Source: Fusobacterium gastrosuis (GTDB taxonomy: Bacteria > Fusobacteriota > Fusobacteriia > Fusobacteriales > Fusobacteriaceae). Taken from it: a DNA stretch of 64,000 bases. Location of the stretch: positions 248,001 to 312,000 of the forward strand of contig NZ_LT607734.1 in NCBI RefSeq assembly GCF_900095285.1. Direction: 5' to 3'. The position numbers were made by a program, and so were the translations under genes. The notes under the pieces are model-generated. The model had not been told where the DNA came from and did not search any database. It saw nothing but the letters and a program-made list of their open reading frames with translations. Position 1 is the first letter of the stretch, and every line of letters begins with the position of its first letter. Shown here in pieces: positions 8,779 to 18,312 of this stretch.

Positions 8779-9651
8779 TCATTTTATATAATTTACTAAT
8801 AATGAAATCTCTCCTTTTAATACCTGCTCTTGAGAAGTTGCTTCAGTTAAAAAAGATAAAAGATTTGAGATTTTTTGCTTTTTATTTTCTGGTAAAACAC
8901 TAGGTATACATAATAAGTTAAAATCTTCTCCTCTTTCAAATTGCTCTGCATTAAAATAATTACATTCTTGATAACGAGCTGATATTATCCAATAAGGTTT
9001 ATATCCTAGTTCATTTATTTTTTGAATTATTTCATTTGCAATTGAGTTTAAATTACATTCTACAAATAAGAAAGGTTTAAATTTATCTATTATATTCTTT
9101 GCTCCATTTAAAAGTTTTATCTCAAACCCCTCTACATCAGCCTTTATTAAATCTAAAGAACTCAATTTTTTTATTGGTTCAAAATCATCTAATTTAACAA
9201 TTTTTGTCAATTCTTTTTTCACAAACCCTTGGTATTTAGCCTCTGTACTAAAACCTTTATCTAATGAAAAAGATCCATAATTCCACGCTTTATTATAATC
9301 TGTACTTTCTATATATAATTTCGTATTTACATCGCTCACACCATATTGATATGTTTCAACATTAACAAGAGAATTTAAAGCTATATTACAACATAGATGT
9401 TGATAGATTATTCTTTGTGGTTCAAAACAGATAAGCTTTCCTTTATCACCAATAATTTTTGCGATAGGTATTGAATGAAGTCCTAAATTTGCTCCAACTT
9501 CTACAACCTTATCTCCTTCACTTAAAATTTCTTTAAATACACTAACTTCTACATCCGCCCATTCTCCATATCTTGAAGAAATTTGAGAAATCATATCTCC
9601 TTCTATTAAGTTAAATCTACCCCATTTTAAATCTTTTAGATAATTTTTCAT
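8779..9651 (-). CDS. FkbM-family methyltransferase
   Basis: A Rossmann-type SAM-binding motif appears as VVEVGANLGLHS (residues ~50-61), followed by LICFEPQ and the LIKADVEGFEIKLL block that marks FkbM-family methyltransferases (O-methylation of sugars, polyketides and others). There is no signal peptide and the substrate cannot be read from the sequence. The gene is monocistronic or leads into the LysR gene 119 bases downstream. It has its own strong promoter. Confidence 0.82.
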   Translation of the reverse strand: MKNYLKDLKWGRFNLIEGDMISQISSRYGEWADVEVSVFKEILSEGDKVVEVGANLGLHSIPIAKIIGDKGKLICFEPQRIIYQHLCCNIALNSLVNVETYQYGVSDVNTKLYIESTDYNKAWNYGSFSLDKGFSTEAKYQGFVKKELTKIVKLDDFEPIKKLSSLDLIKADVEGFEIKLLNGAKNIIDKFKPFLFVECNLNSIANEIIQKINELGYKPYWIISARYQECNYFNAEQFERGEDFNLLCIPSVLPENKKQKISNLLSFLTEATSQEQVLKGEISLLVNYIK

Positions 9652-9692
9652 AATATTTTATCTCCTATTAAACAAAGGTATTTTTTCTTTAG

Positions 9693-9720
9693 TTTATACT
9701 TTTAAAACTTATTTTGTCAA
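9693..9720 (-). promoter_or_regulatory. Promoter of the FkbM-type gene
   Basis: On the minus strand, TTGACA (9720-9715) and TATAAA (9698-9693) are separated by 16 bases, about 40 bases before the start codon. Confidence 0.65.
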
Positions 9721-9864
9721 TTCATTTATTTATTTAGTTTTGTTTTCACGAATAATATTTCTTTATTTATTTGTAAAAATATTTAAAAATTCCTTGTTTT
9801 TAATATAAATAAATCTATATTTTCAAAATTTATGTTCAAATTGAAAACTAATTTTAAAATTTAA

Positions 9865-9892
9865 TTGAAAAAAAATTTTTTTGTGTTATAAT
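9865..9892 (+). promoter_or_regulatory. Promoter for the structured RNA upstream of argS
   Basis: TTGAAA (9865-9870) and a consensus TATAAT (9887-9892) with 16-base spacing. Transcription would begin near 9899, at the 5' edge of the RNA candidate and almost 300 bases before argS. Confidence 0.65.
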
Positions 9893-9898
9893 TGACCT

Positions 9899-10094
9899 AT
9901 AATATTTCTGACCTTTCCGCTATTTTCAGGAGGTTTTGGGCCTAATGTCGTCATTGGAGTTGGCTCTGTTTATAATAGTTCAGACTCATCACGAATATTG
10001 CTACATATTACGGATACTGTATATTTTAAATAACTGACTACCACTTATCTTTTGGCGACTAAAACCGTAATGAGGCGACTGGTCGGATTTTTTT
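9899..10094 (+). ncRNA. Structured ncRNA candidate, about 195 nt (6S-like shape)
   Basis: This stretch is richer in G and C than its flanks and has no reading frame. Long-range pairings nest: CTGACC (9908-9913) with GGTCGG (10081-10086), GGTTTT (9932-9937) with AAAACC (10061-10066), and GTCG (9947-9950) with CGAC (10056-10059). The closing stem is followed directly by seven Ts (10088-10094). A strong promoter precedes it. The length, the rod-like fold and the large internal loop near the closing stem recall 6S RNA, but no sequence signature settles that. A leader acting on argS is the alternative. No T-box motif was found. Confidence 0.45.
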
Positions 10095-10196
10095 AATACC
10101 CAAATACAAGATTCACTGATTCGTGAACGACAACTTGTTGAGTGAAACAACCTTAAATTTAAAATAATAAATTTTTATATAAATGGAGAGAAAGTT

Positions 10197-11906
10197 ATGA
10201 AAGTAATTAGCAAAGATTTAACTAATATTTTTGAAGAAGCTATTGCAAAGTTATACTCTGGAAAAGAAACTAAACCACTAGAAATAACTGTTGCTACAAA
10301 CGAAAACTTTGGAGATTTTCAATGCAATTTCGCAATGATGAATTCTAAAATTCTAGGAGAAAATCCAAGAAAAATTGCAGAAGCTATAAAAGAAAATTTT
10401 CCTGAAAATAATATTATTGATAAATTAGAAATTGCAGGACCTGGTTTTATAAACATTTACCTAAAAGATAGTTATATTTCAGATTCTATAAATAAAATAG
10501 GAGAGAAATATGATTTTTCATTTTTGAATACAAAAGGAGATGTAATAATAGATTACTCTTCACCAAATATAGCAAAAAGAATGCATATTGGGCATTTAAG
10601 ATCTACAATTATAGGTGATGCTATTTACAGAATTTTCAAATATTTAGGTTACAATATGATTGCTGATAATCATATCGGTGATTGGGGAACTCAATTTGGA
10701 AAACTTATAATAGGATACAATAAGTATTTAGATAAGGAAGCTTATAAGAATAGTCCTGTTGAAGAATTAGAAAGAGTTTATGTTGAGTTTTCAAAAGCTG
10801 CTGAAGAAAATCCAGAACTTGAAGATATGGCAAGAGCAGAGCTAAAAAAACTGCAAGATGGTGATGAAAAAAATAATGCTCTTTGGAAAGAATTTATCGA
10901 AGCTTCTCTTAATGAATACAACAGACTTTATTCAAGAATGGGTATACATTTTGATACTTATTATGGAGAATCTTTTTATCATCCGATGATGCCTGCTGTT
11001 ATTGACGAATTAGTTGAGAAAAAAATTGCTGTTGATGATCAAGGTGCAAAAGTTGTATTCTTTGATGAAAAAGAAAATCTTCATCCATGTATAGTTCAAA
11101 AGAAGGATGGAGCATTCCTATATGCTACTTCCGATATAGCCACTATAAAATTTAGAAAAAATAACTATGATGTAAATAAAATTATCTATGTTACTGATGA
11201 AAGACAACAAGATCACTTCAAACAATTCTTTAGAATTACAGATATGTTGGGTTGGAATGTTGAGAAACATCATATCTGGTTTGGAATTATGAGATTTGCC
11301 GATGGTATTTTCTCAACTCGTAAAGGAAATGTTATAAGATTAGAGGAACTCCTTGATGAAGCACATAACAGAGCTTACGATATCGTTAACGAAAAAAATC
11401 CTGATTTGAGCGAAGAAGAAAAGCAAAATATAGCAGAAATTGTCGGCGTAAGTTCTGTAAAATATGCTGACCTTTCTCAAAATAGACAAAGTCCTGTTAT
11501 TTTTGAATGGGATAAAATTTTAAGTTTTGAAGGAAACACTGCTCCATATTTACTATATTCTTATGCTAGAATTCAATCTATTTTAACTAAAGTTAGTGAA
11601 ATGAATATAAACCTAGACAAACATATAGAAATTAAATTAGGTAATAAATTTGAGAAATCATTGGCTTCTTATTTACTTGTTTTCCCATTATCAGTTTTAA
11701 AATCAGCTGAAACTTTTAAACCTAATTTGATAGCTGACTATTTGTATGAGTTGTCTAAAAAGTTAAACAGTTTTTATAATAATTGTCCTATCCTTAATCA
11801 AGATGATGAAACTCTTAAATCTAGAGCATTCTTAATCAAAAAAACTGGAGAAATTTTAAAAGAAGGTTTAAGCCTATTGGGAATAAAAGTTTTAAATAAA
11901 ATGTAA
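10197..11906 (+). CDS. argS: ArgS, arginyl-tRNA synthetase
   Basis: This class I synthetase charges tRNA-Arg in the cytosol. The signature HIGH box is present as KRMHIGHLRST (~residue 130), and FSTRKGNVIRLEEL is the KMSKS-equivalent loop typical of ArgRS. An N-terminal additional domain (residues 1-110, Add-1) and a C-terminal DALR anticodon-binding domain (APYLLYSYARIQSIL onwards) complete the 569-residue protein, the usual length. The start ATG follows GGAGAGAAAGTT. The terminator shortly downstream suggests a single-gene unit. Confidence 0.97.
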   Translation: MKVISKDLTNIFEEAIAKLYSGKETKPLEITVATNENFGDFQCNFAMMNSKILGENPRKIAEAIKENFPENNIIDKLEIAGPGFINIYLKDSYISDSINKIGEKYDFSFLNTKGDVIIDYSSPNIAKRMHIGHLRSTIIGDAIYRIFKYLGYNMIADNHIGDWGTQFGKLIIGYNKYLDKEAYKNSPVEELERVYVEFSKAAEENPELEDMARAELKKLQDGDEKNNALWKEFIEASLNEYNRLYSRMGIHFDTYYGESFYHPMMPAVIDELVEKKIAVDDQGAKVVFFDEKENLHPCIVQKKDGAFLYATSDIATIKFRKNNYDVNKIIYVTDERQQDHFKQFFRITDMLGWNVEKHHIWFGIMRFADGIFSTRKGNVIRLEELLDEAHNRAYDIVNEKNPDLSEEEKQNIAEIVGVSSVKYADLSQNRQSPVIFEWDKILSFEGNTAPYLLYSYARIQSILTKVSEMNINLDKHIEIKLGNKFEKSLASYLLVFPLSVLKSAETFKPNLIADYLYELSKKLNSFYNNCPILNQDDETLKSRAFLIKKTGEILKEGLSLLGIKVLNKM

Positions 11907-11970
11907 ATCTATATTTTTAAATTCATCGCTGTGTTCAAAAAATATATTAAAATATAACTATTATATTTTG

Positions 11971-11999
11971 AAAACTCTCACTAAAGTGGGAGTTTTTAT
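11971..11999 (+). terminator. Terminator after argS
   Basis: An 11-bp stem with one G-T wobble position (11971-11981 with 11986-11996), a TAAA loop and a T tract. Confidence 0.8.
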
Positions 12000-12122
12000 T
12001 ATATAGGAAAGTATAAATTTAATATTTTTCTATTGGATTATTAATAAAAATATAATGAGGAATTTTTAGAATTTCGAGGACTGGCATAGAACTCTAACAT
12101 TTTATAGGATGTTGCTAAAATC

Positions 12123-12151
12123 TTGACTTTTATATTTTCAAATGTTAAAAT
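12123..12151 (+). promoter_or_regulatory. Promoter of rubrerythrin
   Basis: TTGACT (12123-12128) and TAAAAT (12146-12151) are spaced by 17 bases with an extended TG two bases before the -10 box. The stretch 11907-12206 otherwise holds only the argS terminator. No clear PerR box was found. Confidence 0.55.
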
Positions 12152-12206
12152 TTATCAAACTATAATTTAGATACTATTATATTTTTTAGAAAGTGAGGAA
12201 ACGAAT

Positions 12207-12746
12207 ATGGATTTAAAAGGAAGTAAAACAGAAAAAAATTTAATGACAGCTTTTGCTGGAGAATCTCAAGCAAGAAACAAATATACTTATTATGCTGCTA
12301 AAGCTAGACAAGAAGGTTTTGAACAAATAGCTGATTTTTTTGAAGAAACTGCTAATAATGAAAAAGTACATGCTAGACTTTGGTTTGAATTTTTACACGA
12401 TGGTTCTATTCCTTCAACAAAAGAAAACTTACTTGATGCTGCAAATGGTGAAAATTATGAGTGGACTGATATGTATGCAACTTTCGCAAAAGATGCTAAA
12501 GATGAAGGTTTTGCTAGAATAGCTAAACTTTTTGAAATGGTTGGAGCTATTGAAAAAACTCATGAAGAAAGATATAGAAAACTACTTTCTAATATAGAAA
12601 ATGGAGAGGTATTCTCTTCAAATGAAGAAACTGCTTGGGAATGTATGGAGTGTGGACATATTCATTATGGTAAAACTGCTCCTGGAAAGTGTCCTGTTTG
12701 TATGGAAAATCAATCTAAATTTATGAGAAGACCTACAAATTACTAA
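12207..12746 (+). CDS. rbr: Rubrerythrin
   Basis: Rubrerythrin reduces hydrogen peroxide in the cytosol of anaerobes. The 179-residue protein has a four-helix di-iron domain with paired Glu/His ligand segments ([45 protein letters not shown] region) and a C-terminal rubredoxin-like domain with two CxxC knuckles (CMEC and CPVC, residues ~147-167). This is the standard domain order and length. The gene is monocistronic, with its own promoter and a bidirectional terminator shared with minE. Confidence 0.95.
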   Translation: MDLKGSKTEKNLMTAFAGESQARNKYTYYAAKARQEGFEQIADFFEETANNEKVHARLWFEFLHDGSIPSTKENLLDAANGENYEWTDMYATFAKDAKDEGFARIAKLFEMVGAIEKTHEERYRKLLSNIENGEVFSSNEETAWECMECGHIHYGKTAPGKCPVCMENQSKFMRRPTNY

Positions 12747-12760
12747 AATTTATCACAAAA

Positions 12761-12790
12761 AATAAAAGGGCTAATGCCCTTTATTTTTTT
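12761..12790. terminator. Bidirectional terminator between rubrerythrin and minE
   Basis: AAAGGGC, loop TAAT, GCCCTTT, flanked by A and T runs. It lies between convergent genes and overlaps the minE stop. Confidence 0.75.
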
Positions 12791-13083
12791 GTTTTTATCG
12801 TTTTTGTCGTTTTAACTGGTTTTTCTCCATCTTTATTATTAACAATTGGAATATTAGCTACCAAAGCAACTTTTCTTGGATCATCATCACATGCTGAAAC
12901 TTCTATATTTAATTTTTGTTTGTCTATTTCAACATACTTTGATAGAACTTTTAGTATATCATCTTTTATATTTTCTAAAACTCCAGATGGAAGCATTGCT
13001 CTATCTTGAATTAAAACAAATTTCAATCTATTCTTTGCATCATTTTTTGAATTTTCTTTTTTAAAAAAACTAAAAATTCCCAT
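12781..13083 (-). CDS. minE: MinE, cell division topological specificity factor
   Basis: MinE drives MinD off the membrane at midcell and so sets up the pole-to-pole Min oscillation. The N-terminal MGIFSFFKK is the amphipathic membrane-targeting piece, followed by the MinD-interacting [20 protein letters not shown] segment and the C-terminal dimerisation domain (LNIEVS...). About 100 residues. I choose the ATG at 13083, with AAGGTG six bases upstream. A GTG three codons earlier overlaps minD and is less likely. It is the last gene of minC-minD-minE. Confidence 0.92.
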   Translation of the reverse strand: MGIFSFFKKENSKNDAKNRLKFVLIQDRAMLPSGVLENIKDDILKVLSKYVEIDKQKLNIEVSACDDDPRKVALVANIPIVNNKDGEKPVKTTKTIKTKK

Positions 13084-13088
13084 TCCTA

Positions 13089-13883
13089 TCACCTTTTAAA
13101 TACATATTTTATTTTATCCAAGATTCCCATCTTTACATTCAAATCTAGGAATGGAACTTCCTGTCCCTTTATTCTATTTACTATATTTTTATATGCTTTT
13201 GCTGCTAGAGTATCTCCTTTATATACTAGTGGTTCTCCTTTATTTGTTGAGATTACTATTGCCTCATCATCAGGAACTACTCCTAAAAGCTGAATAGCTA
13301 ATATATCAAGCATATCATCTACACTCAACATATTTCCTTCTCTTACCATTTCCATTCTAATTCTATTAACGATAAGTCTTGGATTTTTTATCCCAGCAGC
13401 TTCTAAAAGCCCTATTATTCTATCTGCATCTCTAGTTGCTGAAATTTCAGGTGTTGTCACAACTATTGCTTCATCTGCAGCTATAATTGCATTTTTAAAT
13501 CCTTGCTCAATTCCAGCTGGACAATCTATCAAAATAAAGTCGAAATCCGGCTTTAATGTTTTAATTAATTCTTCCATTTGTTCAGGTGAAACATCATTTT
13601 TATCTCTAATTTGAGCAGCTGGTAATAATGATAAATTAGAGCATCTCTTATCCCTTATTAAAGCTTGAGCTATCCTACATCTTCCTTCTATAACATCTAC
13701 CAAATCATAAACTATTCTGTTTTCAAGCCCCATCACTACATCAAGGTTCCTTAGTCCTATATCTGTATCAATAAGTAAAACTTTACTTCCTGATTCAGCA
13801 AGCCCAGCACCTATATTTGCTGTTGTAGTAGTTTTTCCAACCCCACCTTTTCCAGAGGTGATAACTATAACTCTCGCACTCAT
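13089..13883 (-). CDS. minD: MinD, septum-site determining ATPase
   Basis: This ParA/MinD-type ATPase recruits MinC to the membrane. The deviant Walker A motif [14 protein letters not shown] is at the N-terminus, the Walker B-type segment is [14 protein letters not shown], and the C-terminal amphipathic helix ([13 protein letters not shown]) is the membrane-targeting sequence. The ATG at 13883 begins one base after the minC stop and follows GAGGAG, so translation is coupled. An upstream in-frame TTG is not favoured. About 264 residues, as usual for MinD. Confidence 0.96.
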   Translation of the reverse strand: MSARVIVITSGKGGVGKTTTTANIGAGLAESGSKVLLIDTDIGLRNLDVVMGLENRIVYDLVDVIEGRCRIAQALIRDKRCSNLSLLPAAQIRDKNDVSPEQMEELIKTLKPDFDFILIDCPAGIEQGFKNAIIAADEAIVVTTPEISATRDADRIIGLLEAAGIKNPRLIVNRIRMEMVREGNMLSVDDMLDILAIQLLGVVPDDEAIVISTNKGEPLVYKGDTLAAKAYKNIVNRIKGQEVPFLDLNVKMGILDKIKYVFKR

Positions 13884-13884
13884 C

Positions 13885-14532
13885 TTATATCCACTCCTCA
13901 ATTATTATTTCTTGATTTTTTATATGTGCAAACTTAAATTTACTATCTTTTTTTACTCTATTTGAATCTAATATTTCTTTTTGTAGATCACTTACTGTTT
14001 TCATACCAATAGTCAATTGAATAGGATTAAATGCCATAGCACCTATAAATGCTTTTAAATCTCCTCCCAGTCCAGCATAAACTGTCCCATTTAGATGTCC
14101 AATAACAATTATATTCCCTTTTGCTCTTATGATAGCACCTGGATTTACATCTCCTATCACTATAACATTTCCATCAAATTCAATTTTAGCTCCTGACCTC
14201 AAAGTCCCTCTATAGAAATATGTTTCTCCTTCCTCAGTCAAAGCTTTTGAATCTTCTAAGCTGAAATTTTCACTGTTAGATATCTTTTCAGAAAATACAT
14301 AAGCTATTATAATATCACTATTTTCAGTAACAATTTTTATCAAACAATTTTCTTCTTCAGAAGTCAATGGTCTTCCTGTAAATTCAATAGCTAATTTACT
14401 TTTTCCTATAAATGCTCTTGCTTCACTAATTTTTGTTGCAAGTATCTCGGACAAAGTTAAAAAATCTATCTCTGAGTTTAAATTTATTTCTAACCTATCT
14501 TTTTTTCCTTTTATAACTATATGATTATTCAT
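13885..14532 (-). CDS. minC: MinC, septum-site inhibitor
   Basis: MinC blocks FtsZ assembly away from midcell. The 215-residue protein has an N-terminal FtsZ-interacting domain and a C-terminal beta-helix domain with the repeated glycine turns typical of MinC (RGTLRSGAKIEFDG, VIGDVNPGAIIRAKG, GHLNGTVYAGL). It is the first gene of the min operon. The RBS AAGGTG precedes the ATG. Confidence 0.92.
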   Translation of the reverse strand: MNNHIVIKGKKDRLEINLNSEIDFLTLSEILATKISEARAFIGKSKLAIEFTGRPLTSEEENCLIKIVTENSDIIIAYVFSEKISNSENFSLEDSKALTEEGETYFYRGTLRSGAKIEFDGNVIVIGDVNPGAIIRAKGNIIVIGHLNGTVYAGLGGDLKAFIGAMAFNPIQLTIGMKTVSDLQKEILDSNRVKKDSKFKFAHIKNQEIIIEEWI

Positions 14533-14543
14533 AATTTCACCTT

Positions 14544-14587
14544 AAAAAAATATGGTATACTTTTAAAGAGTATACCATATTAAAAAT
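14544..14587. terminator. Terminator between fabK and minC
   Basis: A 13-bp perfect stem (14549-14561 with 14569-14581) has a 7-base loop and an A run on the left, which becomes a T run after fabK on the minus strand. A T run on the right makes it potentially bidirectional. No obvious minC promoter lies between it and the minC start, so some readthrough is possible. Confidence 0.75.
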
Positions 14588-14608
14588 TTTTTTTCAATTC
14601 CTATATAA

Positions 14609-15565
14609 TTATATATTCCAATTTTCAAGCCTTCTTTTTAGAACTTCTACTTCTAACTTTAAATCCATCATTAAAAATTCTAAAATTTCTTTTGTTGTTC
14701 TTTCCTCATTTACCATCGCAGCTATCTGACCTGCCATAATACTTCCATTTTCTGCATCTCCATCAACAGCAGCAAGTTTTAAACTTCCTTTACCTAAATT
14801 TTCTATTTCTTCTTTAGATGCTCCATTTTTTTCTAACTCTAACATTTCTTTTGCAAGCTTATTATCTATAACTCTAACTGGATGCCCTGTAAAATTTCCA
14901 GTTGTAACTGTAGATCTATCCTTTGCCTTTAAAATTGCATTCTTGTAATTTTGGTGAATCAAACATTCTTTTGCAGTTAAAAATATAGTTCCACATTGAA
15001 CTGCCTCTGCTCCCATAGAAAGAGCTGCTAAAAATTGCTTTCCACTAGCTATTCCACCCGCTGCAACTACTGGAATTTTTACTGCATTTACTATTTGTGG
15101 TAAAAGAGCCATAGTTGTTATTGAACCTACATGCCCTCCACTTTCCATTCCTTCAACTATTACTGCATCTGCACCTATTTTTTCCATTCTTTCTGCAAGT
15201 TTTATTGTTGGAATAACAGGAATAACTTTTATACCTGCATTTTTTAACTTTTCCATAAACGGCCCAGGATTCCCAGCTCCAGTTGTAACAACTTTTACAC
15301 CTTCTTCAATACACACATCCAATTGATCAGCTACATCTGGACGAAGAAGCATTAAATTTACCCCTATTGGATTAGAGGTAATTGCTTTTGCTTTTCTTAT
15401 ATTCTCTCTTAAAAGACTAGGCTCCATTCCTCCACCTGCTATAATTCCTAATCCTCCATCTCTTGATACAGCTCCTGCTAATTCTCCGCCTGATATCCAT
15501 GCCATAGCTCCTTGAAATATTGGATATTTTATTCCTAATAATTCACATATTTTATTATTTTTCAT
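14609..15565 (-). CDS. fabK: FabK, enoyl-ACP reductase II (FMN-dependent)
   Basis: FabK reduces trans-2-enoyl-ACP in the last step of each fatty-acid elongation cycle. The protein is an FMN-binding TIM barrel of 318 residues opening with [19 protein letters not shown], with [17 protein letters not shown] (catalytic His region), [12 protein letters not shown] and [13 protein letters not shown] as phosphate-binding loops. These match FabK better than nitronate monooxygenase. The gene is followed by a strong terminator and lies downstream of the SRP RNA gene. Confidence 0.92.
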   Translation of the reverse strand: MKNNKICELLGIKYPIFQGAMAWISGGELAGAVSRDGGLGIIAGGGMEPSLLRENIRKAKAITSNPIGVNLMLLRPDVADQLDVCIEEGVKVVTTGAGNPGPFMEKLKNAGIKVIPVIPTIKLAERMEKIGADAVIVEGMESGGHVGSITTMALLPQIVNAVKIPVVAAGGIASGKQFLAALSMGAEAVQCGTIFLTAKECLIHQNYKNAILKAKDRSTVTTGNFTGHPVRVIDNKLAKEMLELEKNGASKEEIENLGKGSLKLAAVDGDAENGSIMAGQIAAMVNEERTTKEILEFLMMDLKLEVEVLKRRLENWNI

Positions 15566-15632
15566 TTAAACCTCCTGTAAAATATATTGACATATTTTTA
15601 CATTTTATTTTTTATTTTCTCATAACATAAAG

Positions 15633-15730
15633 ATACCCTAAGGGAAAAACGCATATACTGAATATCTTAGTGCTGCTTCCTTCCAGACCTGACACGGTTC
15701 AATAACAATATATCGTAAACCCTAAGGGCG
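15633..15730 (-). ncRNA. ffs: Signal recognition particle RNA (4.5S type)
   Basis: On the minus strand the sequence contains the hallmark hairpin GGTCTGGAAGGAAGCAGC (15671-15688 region), the asymmetric and symmetric loops bound by Ffh. The ends CGCCCTTAGGG and CCCTTAGGGTA allow a long closing helix. About 97 nt is the size of a short bacterial SRP RNA. It has its own near-perfect promoter. Confidence 0.95.
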
Positions 15731-15734
15731 TTTA

Positions 15735-15763
15735 ATTATATCATTTATACTCAAATGTGTCAA
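15735..15763 (-). promoter_or_regulatory. Promoter of the SRP RNA gene
   Basis: On the minus strand TTGACA (15763-15758) and TATAAT (15740-15735) match consensus fully with 17-base spacing, just before the RNA start. Confidence 0.85.
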
Positions 15764-15778
15764 TTAAAAATAAGATTC

Positions 15779-17308
15779 TTATTTTGAGTACTTATTCAAA
15801 TATTCTTCTTTTATTTTTTCTCTCATTTTTATTTTCAAAGATGCATTGTCATCATTTATTAATTTATCAAATACATCAGCTAAATCTGTTTGAATAGTTA
15901 ATTTTCTAGTTTTTGTATCATATTTATATGAGATTTCTCCACCTTTTAACTCAGATATAAGTGGTGTAACTAACTCTCTAACTAAATCGTCTTCTATTTT
16001 CATTCTTTTTACTAATTCTTCTCCATTTACTTTTAAATTTTTAAAGTAAATTGTTCCTTCTGTATGTAAGAAATAATTATCTGTATATGAATATTGGTTT
16101 ATCGTTCCTTCTCCAGCATAAAATATGTCTTTATTAAAATCAACTGAATTTAGTTCTGGAATATTTAAAGTTAACTCTGTTTGATATTTATCAAAATTTA
16201 CATAACCTTTCATTTCTCCAATAGTTTGCCCTTTTTCACCAAAAAGTTTAAAGTTAACATTTTCTGTATTTTTTGAAATTTTTGAGGATAAATTTTTAAT
16301 TTCTCCGTTAAAATTTATCCCATACATATTAGAAGTTAAACTTATACTCTTAAAGTATAACTCCCAGTCATTTTTATTTTCTTCCATATTTTCTAAAAAC
16401 TTTCTTCTATCAATTTCACTTATAAGTTTTAAATATTTTAAATATATCTTATATATTTTTTCTTCATATACGGCATTTAAATAAAGATTAATATAAGTAT
16501 CTAAATCCAATAAAACAAATTTATTTTTATTTAAAAACTCTTTAACTATACTATCTAATAATTCTTTGAATTGCTCACTTTTCTTAAGTTCATTAAATTG
16601 AAGCTTCAATTCTTCTATATCTAAATTCTTTGAAATATTTTTAGATGATTGTCCTATTTTTGATAATTCACCTAATATTTCAGATAAATTATTTTTACTC
16701 TTTTTTATGTCTTTTAATTTTTTAAAACTATCTTTGATATTATCAAAATCAGTAGTTCCTGTTACTTCACTAACTTTTGTATAGACATTTTCTAATTTTT
16801 CATATTTATCTTTAATAGCTGCATCTATCTTTGTACTATCTATATCTATCTTCTCAAAATATAAATTTTTAAGTTCAGATAAAACCTGATCTTTTTTAAA
16901 ATTTTCTTCTGCTTCTGTCATTTTATTTGAAAATATATCATTTTTGGCTGTAAATACTGTTTCTTCTTTATCTTTCTCTTCAAAAAACACAATATTTTCA
17001 ATCTCTGTATCATTTAAAGTTATCACTCTATTTAAATAATCCACACTATAATAACTTTTAAACTCATCTATTGTTATAAACAAACTTTCTTTGTTTAATG
17101 CACTTGTTATCTTTATATCTTTAACAGTTACATAATTATCTAAAGGACTTAGATATACTTTTTCAATATATACTGGAGCATTATTCATTTTTGTAAGCTT
17201 TCTTTGTAATATTTCTTTCAATATAAAATCTTTAGCTAAAAATACTCCACCTATAAGAAACACTATTAATAAAAATGTAAATCCAATTAATTTTTTTATC
17301 TTAATCAT
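15779..17308 (-). CDS. AsmA-like exported/membrane-anchored protein, function unknown
   Basis: The protein starts with one hydrophobic segment (residues ~5-27), then a segment resembling the AsmA/DUF748 start (PVYIEKVYLSPLDNYVTVKDIKI region). A long Lys/Glu/Leu-rich coiled-coil-like middle (residues ~130-290) follows, with a beta-rich C-terminal half. This resembles TIGR03545-type or AsmA-like proteins that span the periplasm and have been linked to lipid transport, but I cannot assign a function. It lies 11 bases downstream of the YlmH gene, so the two are probably co-transcribed. It has no lipobox. Confidence 0.6.
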   Translation of the reverse strand: MIKIKKLIGFTFLLIVFLIGGVFLAKDFILKEILQRKLTKMNNAPVYIEKVYLSPLDNYVTVKDIKITSALNKESLFITIDEFKSYYSVDYLNRVITLNDTEIENIVFFEEKDKEETVFTAKNDIFSNKMTEAEENFKKDQVLSELKNLYFEKIDIDSTKIDAAIKDKYEKLENVYTKVSEVTGTTDFDNIKDSFKKLKDIKKSKNNLSEILGELSKIGQSSKNISKNLDIEELKLQFNELKKSEQFKELLDSIVKEFLNKNKFVLLDLDTYINLYLNAVYEEKIYKIYLKYLKLISEIDRRKFLENMEENKNDWELYFKSISLTSNMYGINFNGEIKNLSSKISKNTENVNFKLFGEKGQTIGEMKGYVNFDKYQTELTLNIPELNSVDFNKDIFYAGEGTINQYSYTDNYFLHTEGTIYFKNLKVNGEELVKRMKIEDDLVRELVTPLISELKGGEISYKYDTKTRKLTIQTDLADVFDKLINDDNASLKIKMREKIKEEYLNKYSK

Positions 17309-17319
17309 TATACCTTCAC

Positions 17320-18033
17320 CTATATATATTTTTTAATTAATAACTTCATTTTATTTTTTTTACTCAATCCCTTATCTTCATAGAAGATAAATTTCCCAAC
17401 TTTTTTTATTATAATTATATCTCCCACATTCAATTTAAAGTCTTTTTCTCTTTCTATTTCATAATTAACTTGAACATATCCTAAATCAACATGTTCTACA
17501 GCTAATGTTCTTGAAAGATTTGCAAGTTCTGCAACTATAACATCTAACCTTGCAGAAGATACTGTTATATTAATTTCTTCAAATTCACTTATTGGGACTT
17601 CTATTTCTTCTATTTCTATAACTTCAACAGGTGAACTATTAATTTTAATCAAGTTATTTTTTAAAAATTCAAACATGTTATCAATTATTATACCATAACA
17701 AATTTCATTTTTTACTATTAAATCTCCTAAAATTTCTCTTTTTATTCCTAAACTTAAGATTGTTCCTAAATAATGCTTGTGCTCTAAAGAAATAAATTTA
17801 GATTTTTTTACTATCTTAAAAAATTTTACCGGAAAACTAATGTACTCCCTAGGGTAATTTTTAGGAGTAAACGCTATTAACTTCTTCTCACTTTCTTCAT
17901 TGATTCCTTTTAAAATAAAGTCAATATGTTTAATCTGTATTTTTTTTATTTGTGACATTGGATAAAAATAATTAGTATAAACTACATTATCAATTTTCTC
18001 GCAAAGTTCAATAAAATTTTCAATTTTATCCAT
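17320..18033 (-). CDS. ylmH: YlmH-like S4-domain RNA-binding protein
   Basis: The protein has 237 residues with the YlmH layout: an N-terminal alpha/beta domain (with FTPKNYPREYISFPVKF), a middle domain (LGTILSLGIKREILGDLIV, a strong family signature) and a C-terminal S4 RNA-binding domain (SSARLDVIVAELANLSR). YlmH is known to act in ribosome quality control and is encoded next to sepF in Gram-positive division clusters. Here it is 15 kb away from sepF, so the cluster is split. Confidence 0.85.
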   Translation of the reverse strand: MDKIENFIELCEKIDNVVYTNYFYPMSQIKKIQIKHIDFILKGINEESEKKLIAFTPKNYPREYISFPVKFFKIVKKSKFISLEHKHYLGTILSLGIKREILGDLIVKNEICYGIIIDNMFEFLKNNLIKINSSPVEVIEIEEIEVPISEFEEINITVSSARLDVIVAELANLSRTLAVEHVDLGYVQVNYEIEREKDFKLNVGDIIIIKKVGKFIFYEDKGLSKKNKMKLLIKKYI

Positions 18034-18140
18034 ATATTTCCTTTTTATAAATTCTCCTATTTTTAAAATTATACATATTGTATCATAAATAAAAAAAATA
18101 TTGTAGGGCTTTCTTTTATTTTTTAAAAATGCAAATTTCC

Positions 18141-18169
18141 TTGAAAGATTAACTAAAGAAGTATATAAT
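18141..18169 (+). promoter_or_regulatory. Promoter for the pssA leader
   Basis: TTGAAA (18141-18146) and a consensus TATAAT (18164-18169), 17-base spacing. Transcription would start near 18176, giving a leader of about 150 bases. Confidence 0.7.
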
Positions 18170-18175
18170 ATAAAT

Positions 18176-18312
18176 TAAATTTAAAGTTGACTATTGTCAG
18201 TAAATACCTTATACAGGTGATTCGAGAGCATTAAACCTGGAACTATAACAATTTTAGTATTTTTTAAAATTGTTAAGTTATTTAATAAAGGTATCTAACA
18301 AAATATAGAAGA
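18176..18312 (+). promoter_or_regulatory. Structured 5' leader of pssA (possible riboswitch or regulatory RNA)
   Basis: The leader can fold into a three-way junction. The outer stem is ATACCTT (18204-18210) with AAGGTAT (18288-18294). Two inner hairpins are CAGGT (18214-18218) with ACCTG (18235-18239), and ACAATTTT (18248-18255) with AAAATTGT (18266-18273). The ribosome site GAGAGG lies 16 bases after the outer stem. No known riboswitch consensus (TPP, SAM, cobalamin, fluoride, preQ1) was recognised. Regulation of phospholipid synthesis is the obvious hypothesis. Confidence 0.5.

Noticed and set aside
8661..8903. 80-residue plus-strand frame between the LysR and FkbM genes
   Set aside because: Low-complexity Phe/Ile-rich translation of an AT-rich gap, without a ribosome site.
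10081..10196. T-box leader for argS
   Set aside because: No AGGGTGG-type T-box element or specifier stem was found.
12151..12195. PerR box at rubrerythrin
   Set aside because: The TATAAT-like runs do not form the 7-1-7 inverted repeat of a PerR site.
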